Assembly (NCBI RefSeq): GCF_024172185.1
Contig: NZ_JAMZEC010000001.1
Span: 6,975,001-7,039,000 of the forward strand
Origin: Nonomuraea roseoviolacea subsp. carminata
GTDB taxonomy: Bacteria; Actinomycetota; Actinomycetes; Streptosporangiales; Streptosporangiaceae
Reading direction: 5' to 3'
Length of the DNA stretch: 64,000 nucleotides
Numbering within the stretch: position 1 is the stretch's first letter; each line of letters opens with the position of its first letter. Made by a program: the position numbers and the translations under genes. Shown here in pieces: positions 49,104 through 57,859 of this stretch. The notes under the pieces were generated by a model. That model did not search any database. It saw only the letters and a list, made by a program, of their open reading frames with translations, and was not told where the DNA came from.

Positions 49104-52100
49104 CCGGTGCGGTGGGCTCCGGGGACGGTGATGGTCGCGGACACCAGGGCTTCGGCCTCGGCCCGCGACATCGCCGCACCCGCGGCCCGCGCGGACGCGA
49201 AGCCGGCGGCGCCGAGGGCGTCGGTGGCCCGTTGCGCGATCACGAGCGCGTCGGCGTCGCCGGGGTCGTCCCAGCCTCGCAGCGCGCCGGCGGCCCCGAG
49301 CAGTCGTCCCGCCTGCTCCGCCCGCCCACGGGCCAGCTCGGTCGCGGCGGCCGCGACCGCTACCGAGGCCGCGACCGGCGTGTGCCAGGTGAGCGTCAGG
49401 CGCACCGCCGGGTGGTCGAGCCGGCGCAGCGCCTCGTCCGGTGAGCCGTCGGCGGCGTCCGCATGGGCGAGCACGCTCAGCAGCAACGCGGTCAGGTGCG
49501 GGGTGGACCGGCCGGGTGACGCCTCGGTCAGGCCGGTCCGGGGCGTGTTCGCGGGCCGCGCCCGGCCGCCCGGCCCGCCACTCCAGCCGTGCCAGGCCGA
49601 GCCGGACCTGGACCAGCGACTCCGCCGACCCGGTCCGCCCGGCCTGGTCGAGCAGGTCCGACAGCCGTCGCCGCCCGCCGTCCACGTCTCCTGCTCGGGC
49701 CAGGTGCAGGGCGGCCGCCACCTCGTTCTCCATCGTGTGCTCGGCCATGCCGAGCTCCTGGAAACAGCGGGTGGCCCGCTCGGCCGGCTCGGGCGCGCCT
49801 CTACCGGGTTCACCCGACCGCAGCAGCGCCGACTGCAGGGTGCTCAGCGTGGTCGCCAGGCCCCATCGTTCGCCCACCTCCTCGAAGCCGGTCAGCGCCC
49901 GCCTCAGCACGTGTGTCGCCTCGGCGGCGTGCCCGGTGTTCATGGCCAGCACGCCTTGGAGCAGCAACGACAGCGACCGGCTCCACGTATCGGCCGACCC
50001 GTCCGGCGAGCCGAACGCGTGCGGGTGGGGCGACTCCTCCTGGGAGTCGAGGACGTTCTGTTCGGCTCGATCGCGGCCCGCGCCTATGGCGAGCGCCAAC
50101 CGGGCCATCTCCACCACGGGATGGCTGCCGGGAACCGCGTGGTCCAGCGCCTCCCGGATGCGGTCGAAGGCCGCTCGCGCCTCCTCCGGACGGCTGATGA
50201 CCTCGGTCGTGGCGAGGGCGTGCGCGGCGAGCACCAGCGCGCGTGACCGCGGTTCGGACGGACCGCGTACCTGGAGAATCCGGCCGAGCAGGTCCAGCGA
50301 CTCCGGCGGGTGGTCCCGCAGGAACCAGAACCAGCACAGCGCGGCCCCGAAGCGGACCGCCAGGCCCGCGTCGCCGGACTCGACCGTCCAGCGGATCGCG
50401 GCCGACAGGTTGTCCCGTTCCGCGGACAGGCGGGCCAGCCAGCGCAGTTGGTCTGACGTGCGCAGGTGCGGGTCGGCGGTCTCGGCCAGCCGTAGGAAGA
50501 ACCTGGCGTGCCGCGCGCGTACGGCGTCGACCTCGTCGCGCTGGGCCAGCCGTGCGAGGCCGTACTCCCGGATGGTCTCCAGCATGCGGTAGCGCGGCTC
50601 TACCGGGTCGGCGGGCTCCACCGGGTGCAACAGGGACTTGTCGGCCAGCGCCGCCAGCAGCTCCCGGACGTCTCCCGGTCTGCTGGTCGCCTCCGTCGCG
50701 GGTGCGGTGCAGCCGTCCCATCCGCCGATCGCCGCCGCCGCGTCCTCCGTGAAGCCGCCGGGTACGACCGACAGCCGTTCCAGCAGCATCCGATCCTCGC
50801 CGTCGAGCAGGTCCCAGCTCCAGGACACCGCCGCGTCCAGGGTCCTGTGCCGTGGCAGCGCGGTGCGGCTGCCGCCGGTGAGCAGCCGGAACCGGTCGTC
50901 CAGCCGGGCCGCGACCGCCTCGACCGGCAGGGTGCGCAGGCGCGCCGCGGCCAGTTCGATCGCCAGCGGCAGGCCGTCCAGGCGGCGGCAGATCTCCACC
51001 GCCGCCGCGAGCGCGGTGCCCTCCAGCGCGAAGTCCGGTCGCACCGCGGCGGCCCGGTCACGAAACAGCCGGACCGCCGCGGCCCGCTCGGCCGTCGCCC
51101 CCGGTTCGGGCAGCTCCAGCGGGAGCACCGGGTGCAGGGTCTCGCCGTCGATCCGCAGCGGCTCCCGGCTGGTGGCCAGCACACGGAGGCGCGGGCAGCG
51201 GCCGAGCAGGGCCGCGGCGAGCCTCGCGGCGGCCTCGATCACGTGCTCGCAGTTGTCCAGCACCAGCACCAGCTCGTCGTCCGCGAGCGTCTCGGCCAGG
51301 TGGTCCACGGCCGCCCCGGGGGTGACGGGCCGCGCGGGGACGCCGTGCTCGCGCGCCCGTAACAGGTCGAGCACCACGCGGGGCACGTCCTCGGCGCCGG
51401 CCGGTGCCAGCGGGACGAACCACACCCCGCCGGACGGCGTCAGCCGCCGGCAGACGGCGCCGGCCAGCCGGGTCTTGCCCGCTCCCGCGGGCCCGACCAG
51501 CGTGACCAGCCGGACCCGGCCGAGCAGGCCGGTCACGCGGCGGACGTCGTCGTCGCGGCCGACGAAGCTGGTGAGCGGGACGTCCAGGTTGCCGTGCGTG
51601 CGGCGGGGGAGCCGGGGGCGTTCGCGGAGCTCGCCGCGCAGCACCGCCAGGTGGGCCTCCTGGAGCCGCGGTCCGGGGTCGCTGCCGAAGCTGTCCGCCA
51701 GCAGGCCGCGGATCCGCTCGTACGCGGCCAGCGCCTCGGCGCCGCGCCCGTTCAGCGCCAGGGCTCGGACGAGCTGGGCGTGCAGCCGTTCGCGCAACGG
51801 GTGCGCGGCGGCCAGGGACTCCAGCTCGGCCACCAGGTCGGGGTCGGCGCCCAGCGCGAGGTCGGCCTCGACCCGGTCCTCCAGGGCGGACAGGCGGGCC
51901 CGTTCGAGCCGTTCGGCGTCGGCGGCGGCGAAGGGCGCCTCGCGCACGTCCGCGAGGGCCGGTCCGCGCCACAGGCCCAGGGCCTCGCGCAGGGTGGCGG
52001 CGGCCTCCGCGGGCCGGGACAGGGCGAGCGCGCGCCGGCCCGCGCGGGCCAGCCGCTCGAATCGGACGGCGTCCACCGCCTCCGGCTCGACGGCCAGCCG

Positions 52101-52433
52101 GTATCCGGCCGGGCCCGAGGTGAGCAGCCCGGGGTCGCCCAGAACGCCCCGCAGCCGGGACGCCAGCGACTGCAACGCGTGCAGGTGGCCGGCCGGCTCG
52201 GTCTCACCCCACAGCGCTTCCACCAGGGTCGCCGGCTGGACGGACCGCCCGGCGTCGAGCGCCAGGCGGGCCAGCAACGCCCGCAGCCGCGCGCCGCCGA
52301 CCCGCGCAGGGCCGGCGGCGGCAGCAGTGGCACTGGCAGCGGCGCTGGCGCTGGAGGTTTCCAGCGTCAGGGGACCGAGGATGCCGACCCGCACCCGTCC
52401 GCCGTCGCCGCCCGGCCCGCTCGCGTCCGTCAT
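49091..52433 (-). pseudogene. SARP-family (AfsR-like) regulator interrupted by a one-base frameshift
   Basis: Starts at ATG 52433. Residues 1-255 are an OmpR-like DNA-binding and BTAD region (VRVGILGPLTLE, LALDAGRSVQPATLVEALWG, LHALQSLASRLRGVLGD). An NB-ARC ATPase follows, with LVTLVGPAGAGKTRLAGAVCRRL, LVLVLDNCEHV and RLRVLATSREPLRI, then helical TPR-like parts. Near 49541 the reading frame leaves normal sequence. The remainder continues in another frame to 49091 (TPHLTALLLSVLAHADAADG and SRAEAEALVSATITVPG). Removing one C from the run at 49540-49543 joins them. Either a genuine inactivation or a sequencing error. SARPs usually activate secondary metabolism. Confidence 0.75.
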
Positions 52434-52508
52434 GGCCCCGGAGTCTGTCAGACGCCGTTGCCGGCTCGGCGGCGGGCGCGCGTCACCACCAGGGACCGTC
52501 ACAAGCCG

Positions 52509-53477
<969 letters not shown>

Positions 53478-53541
53478 GCGCTCAACCCTATGACGGACAT
53501 GTTTCTGCAGAATTGCGGCCCCGTGGTGTCCGAACCAGGCC

Positions 53542-54843
53542 ATGTTCTTTACAGGCGCCGATCAATCGGGTCGATTAGAGAGAGGGGCGGACCGGGCGTC
53601 AGGCGGGGGGCGGGTGTACGGCACAGGGAACGGGTTCGCGTCCCGGTTGCGCTCGGCGGTCGTCACTCCCATGTCCCCGTTGGTGCTGGGCCGGGTCGTG
53701 CTGACGGCGGGGCTGGCGGGCGTGACCGCGCCGGTCCAGGCCGCGCTCTCGGCGGGCGGGTTCGCGGCGGGGAGGCTCCCGGCGGGAGAGGCGGTGGCGG
53801 GCGGGCCGGGATGGGCGCTCGCCGGGGCGGCGGCGCTGCTGGCGCTGCTGGCCGTGCACGCGCGGTTCCTGCTCGGGGTGCTGGCGCGCCGCGAGGGCGG
53901 GTGGTGGCTGGTCGGGGCGCAGGCGTGGCTGACGTACCTGCCGATGCCGTGGTACGGCGCGGCGTGGACGCCGGTGTGCGGGCTGCTGTCGGGCGCGCTG
54001 CTCGTCGTCGCGTACCGGATCCGGTCGTCGGCGCTGGTGGCGCTCGCGGTGGCGTGCGGCCCGGTGCTGCTGTGGGCGCCGCCGGGCGCCCTGGACCACA
54101 CCGGCTGGGCGGTGGCGGCGCCGGCGCTGGGGCTGGCCGAGTACGCCGTGGTGACGCTCGCGGCGCGGGCGCACTGGCTGGCCGGCGCGCGCAACGACGT
54201 CATCGAACGGGCGGTCGCGCTGGAGCGCCGCCGGTTCACCCGCGACCTGCACGACCTGGTGGGACACCGGCTGGCGGTCCTGGTGCTGAAGGCGCAGCTC
54301 GTGGAGCGGCTGGTGCGGGAGGGCGATCCCAAGGCGCGGACGGAGGCGGGGGAGACGCTGGAGCTGCTGCGCGTCCTCGCCTCGGACGTGCGCGCCGTCG
54401 CCCACGGCGCGGGGCACGCGTCGCTGGAGAGCGAGCTGGCGTCGGCGCGCGCCCTGCTGGAGTCGGTGGGGGTGCGCTGTGACGTACGGGTGTCGTGCCG
54501 TGAGATGCCGGGGGAGGTGTCCGAGGCGCTCGTGCACGTGCTGCGCGAGGGGGTGACGAACATCCTGCGGCACGCGGCGGCGCGGCGGTGCGTGATCAGG
54601 CTGGACGAGCAGGACCGGCTGATCCGGCTGTCGATGAGGAACGACGGCGTCCGCCCGGGACGGCGCCGGGACGGCGACGGCGGGCACGTTCGCCGGGACG
54701 GCGACGATGGGCACGGGTTGATGAATCTCACGGAGCGGGTCGCGCTGCTCGGCGGGTGGCTGGAGACGGAGACCAGAGGCGGTGAATTCGCTTTCTCGGC
54801 TTTCGTTCCGCGGGCCCATCGTGACCGTTTAACCAGCGTTTGA
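53542..54843 (+). CDS. NarL-type sensor histidine kinase next to the lanthipeptide genes
   Basis: A 433-residue kinase. About six hydrophobic segments (residues 45-210) form a membrane sensor. The HisKA_3 domain reads RRFTRDLHDLVGHRLAVLVLKAQL with His237 as acceptor. The ATPase domain has HVLREGVTNILRHAAARRCVIRL and GDDGHGLMNLTERVALLGG. No regulator gene is adjacent on the left; the nearest is the LuxR-type regulator at the right end of the cluster. The start is uncertain: ATG 53542 or one of several later codons. It may sense an envelope cue and switch on lanthipeptide production. Confidence 0.82.
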   Translation: MFFTGADQSGRLERGADRASGGGRVYGTGNGFASRLRSAVVTPMSPLVLGRVVLTAGLAGVTAPVQAALSAGGFAAGRLPAGEAVAGGPGWALAGAAALLALLAVHARFLLGVLARREGGWWLVGAQAWLTYLPMPWYGAAWTPVCGLLSGALLVVAYRIRSSALVALAVACGPVLLWAPPGALDHTGWAVAAPALGLAEYAVVTLAARAHWLAGARNDVIERAVALERRRFTRDLHDLVGHRLAVLVLKAQLVERLVREGDPKARTEAGETLELLRVLASDVRAVAHGAGHASLESELASARALLESVGVRCDVRVSCREMPGEVSEALVHVLREGVTNILRHAAARRCVIRLDEQDRLIRLSMRNDGVRPGRRRDGDGGHVRRDGDDGHGLMNLTERVALLGGWLETETRGGEFAFSAFVPRAHRDRLTSV

Positions 54844-54960
54844 TGAGGAACGCACATATGTAATTATATTTCACACAATTTAGCGGTTTAACGTGTTACT
54901 AGCCGCAAACCCACCCGGAGCGCCAATCTTTACTCCAGACCGCACCGGGAGGGGCGCCAG
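54844..54960 (+). promoter_or_regulatory. AT-rich promoter region of the lanthipeptide operon
   Basis: The 117 bases between the kinase and lanKC. From 54850 to 54900 GC content falls to around a third, in strong contrast with both sides. It contains the perfect palindrome ACATATGT at 54854-54861. I see no standard -35/-10 pair with correct spacing, which fits a promoter that needs an activator. A GGGAGGGG ribosome site precedes lanKC. Confidence 0.5.
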
Positions 54961-57624
54961 ATGGACCAGTATGAGCTGTACTGCCTGGCAGACAGCCATT
55001 TCTACGACACACTCGGCCACACCGCGGCCGAGGAGTCGGGCTTCTCCATCCTGCGCCGGCCGCTCCCCGAGGGCTGGGCCCACGAGGTGACCGGCACCTG
55101 GTGCTATTACGCCGCCACCGGCCAGCCGCCGCTGCCCCGCCAAGGCTGGAAGATCCACGTCTCCGCCCGCCGCGACGACGCCGAACGGGCCATCGCCGCC
55201 GTGTGGGAATACTGCGTCCCCCGCGGAATCGCCTTCAAGTTCCTGCGCGGCCCGGCCGTTCACGTGATGGTCAATTCCAAGGCCGCCTCCCGCGCCTCCA
55301 GCGGGAAACTCGTCACCATATACCCGCGTGACGAGGCGCAGCTCGAACTCGCCCTCAAGGAGCTCCACGAACTCCTGCGCGGCGTCAAGGGCCCGTACGT
55401 CCTCAGCGACCTGCGCTACGGCGAGGGCCCGCTCTACGTCCGTTACGGCGGTTTCGCCGAACGGCACTGCCTGTCGGGCGGGGGCGAGCGGGTGCTGGCC
55501 GTCGAGGACGGCGACGGCCGGCTCGTGCCCGACGTGCGCGGGGCCACGTTCACCGTGCCGCCGTGGACGACCCTGCCCGCCTTCCTGGAGCCCCACCTGG
55601 CCGCCCGCAACGCGGTCACGACGACCGGCCTGCCGTACGAGATCGAGCAGGTCCTGCACTTCTCCAACGGCGGCGGCGTCTACCTGGCCCGCCACCGCGC
55701 CACCGGCGAGCGGCTGGTACTGAAGGAGGCGCGCCCGCACGCCGGCCTCGACGCCGCCGGGCGCGACGCGGTCACCCGGCTCGCCCACGAGCGCGACGTA
55801 CTGGAACGCCTGGCCGGCCTCGACGCGGCGCCCGCGCTGCGCGACCACTTCACGCTCGGCGAGCACCACTTCATCGTGACCGAGTTCGTGGACGGCACGC
55901 CGCTCCAGCGCCGCCTCGTCCACCGCTACCCGCTGACGCGGGCCACCTGCGGGCCCGACGACGTCGCCGCGTACACCCGCTGGGCGCTCGCCACGCTCCA
56001 CCAGGTGGAGGAGGCCGTCGAGGCGCTGCACGCGCGCGGCGTCGTCTTCGGCGACCTGCACCCCGACAACGTGCTGCTCACCGACGGCGGGCGCGTGGTG
56101 CTGATCGACTACGAGGTCGCCACGCTCGTCGGCGACGGCGCGCGCTCCGCGCTGGCCCACCCCGCGTTCGCCGCGCCGCCGGACCGGCAGGGGGTGGACG
56201 TCGACAGGTACGCGATGGCATGCCTGCGGTTCGGGCTGTTCGCCCCGCAGTGCACGATCATGCTGCCGCTGCACCGCGCCAAGATCCACCAGCTCGCCGA
56301 GCTGGTCGCCGAGCACTTCCCGGGAACGGCGGACATGGCCCGCGCCGCCGCGGCCACCATCGCCGGGCCCGGAGGGCCCGCCGCTGCCCGCCCCGAGGTG
56401 GCTACCCTCGCCGGCCCCGGGGTGCCCGCCACCGCCCGCCCCGACGTGGCCGCCGTCGCGCGCCCCGCGGTCCCGTCCGCTGACGTCGCGGACCGCCTGC
56501 CCGTGCCGGGGTTCGCGCCCTGGCCCGATCTGCGCGACGCGATGTGCCGGGCCATCACCGCCTCCGCCACCCCCGAACGCGACGACCGGCTCTTCCCCGG
56601 CGACGTCGCCCAGTTCCGCCCCGGCGGCGGGCTCAACCTCGCCCACGGCGCCGCCGGCGTCCTGCTCGCGCTCACGGCCACCGGCGCCGGCCGGTTCCCC
56701 GCGTACGAGGAATGGCTGCGCGAACGGGCGCTGCGGCCCGCCCAGGGGTCGGGGCTCGGCCTGTACGACGGGCTGCACGGCGTCGCGTACGTCCTCGACC
56801 GGCTGGGACGCCGCGAGGACGCCCTCGACCTGGCCTCCGCCTGCTTACGCGAGCGATGGGAGGGGCTGGAGTCCGCCCTCCACTCCGGACTGTCCGGGAT
56901 CGGGCTGAGCCTCCTGCACCTCGGCGACCCCGACCTGACCCGGGCCGCGCTGCGCGCCGCCGACATCTGCGCCGACCGGCTCGGCGGCCCCGCCGACGTC
57001 CCCGAGACCAGCGGCGGCGACAACCCCCGCGCCGGCCTCATGCACGGCTCCAGCGGCCCCGCCCTGCTCTTCCTGCACGCCTACGAGCACACCGGCGACA
57101 CCGCGCTGCTCGACCTGGCCGCCACCGCGCTCCGGCAGGACCTGCGCCGCTGCGCCACCGCCCAGGACGGCTCCCTCCAGGTGAACCAGGGCTGGCGGCT
57201 TCTTCCGTACCTCGACGAGGGATCGGCGGGCATCGCCCTCGTCCTCGCCCGCTACCTCGGCCACCGCGACGACCCCGAGCTCGCCGAGGCGCTGCCCCGG
57301 CTGCGGCGGGCCGGCCACGCCGGCTACTACGTCCAGCCCGGGCTGTTCACCGGACGGGCCGGCATCGTCGCCGCCCTCCCGGAGGGCGACCCCGACACCG
57401 ATCGCCTCGTCAAGGGGCTGCGCTGGCACGCGCTGCCGTTCGCTGGCGGCCTCGCCTTCCCCGGCGACCAGCTGCTGCGGCTGTCGATGGACTTCGCGAC
57501 GGGCACCGCGGGTGTCCTGTTCGCGCTCGGCTCGGTGCTGGGCGACACGCCCACGCACCTGCCCTTCCTGGAGCCGGCCCCGCAGGGACGGCCCCACCAC
57601 CCCGACACGCGGAAGGAGGTGTGA
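54961..57624 (+). CDS. lanKC: Class III lanthionine synthetase LanKC
   Basis: An 887-residue three-domain enzyme. Residues 1-210 are the phospho-Ser/Thr lyase domain. Residues 220-440 form a kinase (Lys255 in LVLKEARP; GDLHPDN with Asp365; LIDYE with Asp383 in place of DFG). A Pro/Ala repeat linker (residues 455-520) leads into the LanC-like cyclase (LYDGLHGVAYVL, GLMHGSSGPALLFLH near 694, GLFTGRAGIVAAL). The Cys/Cys/His zinc ligands of class I, II and IV cyclases are missing, which marks class III. ATG 54961 follows GGGAGG. The stop is 3 nt before lanA, which carries two ring motifs. Confidence 0.93.
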   Translation: MDQYELYCLADSHFYDTLGHTAAEESGFSILRRPLPEGWAHEVTGTWCYYAATGQPPLPRQGWKIHVSARRDDAERAIAAVWEYCVPRGIAFKFLRGPAVHVMVNSKAASRASSGKLVTIYPRDEAQLELALKELHELLRGVKGPYVLSDLRYGEGPLYVRYGGFAERHCLSGGGERVLAVEDGDGRLVPDVRGATFTVPPWTTLPAFLEPHLAARNAVTTTGLPYEIEQVLHFSNGGGVYLARHRATGERLVLKEARPHAGLDAAGRDAVTRLAHERDVLERLAGLDAAPALRDHFTLGEHHFIVTEFVDGTPLQRRLVHRYPLTRATCGPDDVAAYTRWALATLHQVEEAVEALHARGVVFGDLHPDNVLLTDGGRVVLIDYEVATLVGDGARSALAHPAFAAPPDRQGVDVDRYAMACLRFGLFAPQCTIMLPLHRAKIHQLAELVAEHFPGTADMARAAAATIAGPGGPAAARPEVATLAGPGVPATARPDVAAVARPAVPSADVADRLPVPGFAPWPDLRDAMCRAITASATPERDDRLFPGDVAQFRPGGGLNLAHGAAGVLLALTATGAGRFPAYEEWLRERALRPAQGSGLGLYDGLHGVAYVLDRLGRREDALDLASACLRERWEGLESALHSGLSGIGLSLLHLGDPDLTRAALRAADICADRLGGPADVPETSGGDNPRAGLMHGSSGPALLFLHAYEHTGDTALLDLAATALRQDLRRCATAQDGSLQVNQGWRLLPYLDEGSAGIALVLARYLGHRDDPELAEALPRLRRAGHAGYYVQPGLFTGRAGIVAALPEGDPDTDRLVKGLRWHALPFAGGLAFPGDQLLRLSMDFATGTAGVLFALGSVLGDTPTHLPFLEPAPQGRPHHPDTRKEV

Positions 57625-57627
57625 ACC

Positions 57628-57759
57628 ATGGTGCTTCTCGACCTGCAGGGCCTCGAGTCCCCGGCGAGCAGCGACGTCGCCAGCGGCGGCTCCACGCTCA
57701 CCGTGCTGGGCTGCCACTCCGGCGCTCCCAGCAACCTGAGCGTCGCGGTCTGCCACTGA
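57628..57759 (+). CDS. lanA: Class III lanthipeptide precursor peptide (LanA), 43 residues
   Basis: A 43-residue peptide with GGAGG at 57615-57619, starting 3 nt after lanKC. The leader has the L-x-L-Q recognition motif (L4-D5-L6-Q7) and an acidic residue (E10). The core (from about residue 20) has two class III ring motifs: S22-x-x-T25-x-x-x-C29 and S35-x-x-S38-x-x-x-C42, each Cys followed by His. This matches the S-x-x-S/T-x(2-5)-C consensus for labionin or lanthionine, as in SapB and labyrinthopeptin. Pro12 in the leader is a candidate cut site for the adjacent peptidase; Pro34 lies between the rings. Confidence 0.9.
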   Translation: MVLLDLQGLESPASSDVASGGSTLTVLGCHSGAPSNLSVAVCH

Positions 57760-57769
57760 CCCGCGACAT

Positions 57770-57813
57770 CGGTGATCCCCGCGCCGCCGCTCTCGTCGGC
57801 GCGGGGATCACCG
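57770..57813 (+). terminator. 17-bp perfect hairpin after lanA (partial terminator)
   Basis: Seventeen bases at 57770-57786 (CGGTGATCCCCGCGCCG) pair exactly with 57797-57813 around a 10-nt loop, followed by TTTTT at 57823-57827. It starts 10 nt after the lanA stop and 46 nt before the first transporter gene. A leaky terminator or RNA stabiliser here would raise precursor mRNA above transporter mRNA, a usual arrangement in lanthipeptide operons. Confidence 0.8.
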
Positions 57814-57859
57814 GCATTCCGGTTTTTCGAGACTTTCGAGGTTTCCGAGGGAGGCGGGG

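Noticed and set aside
49091-52433. SARP gene as the pathway regulator of the lanthipeptide cluster
   Set aside because: It is separated by an aldo/keto reductase gene, is frameshifted, and class III clusters usually rely on a LuxR-type regulator such as the one at 63496.
53562-54857. Minus-strand open frame of about 430 codons opposite the sensor kinase
   Set aside because: Ser/Arg/Pro-rich shadow with no start signals; the plus strand encodes recognisable HisKA_3 and ATPase motifs.
54880-56778. Long open frame on the minus strand opposite lanKC (632 codons)
   Set aside because: Shadow of high-GC coding; composition is Val/Gly/Arg/Ala-rich without domains, and the plus strand has clear LanKC motifs.
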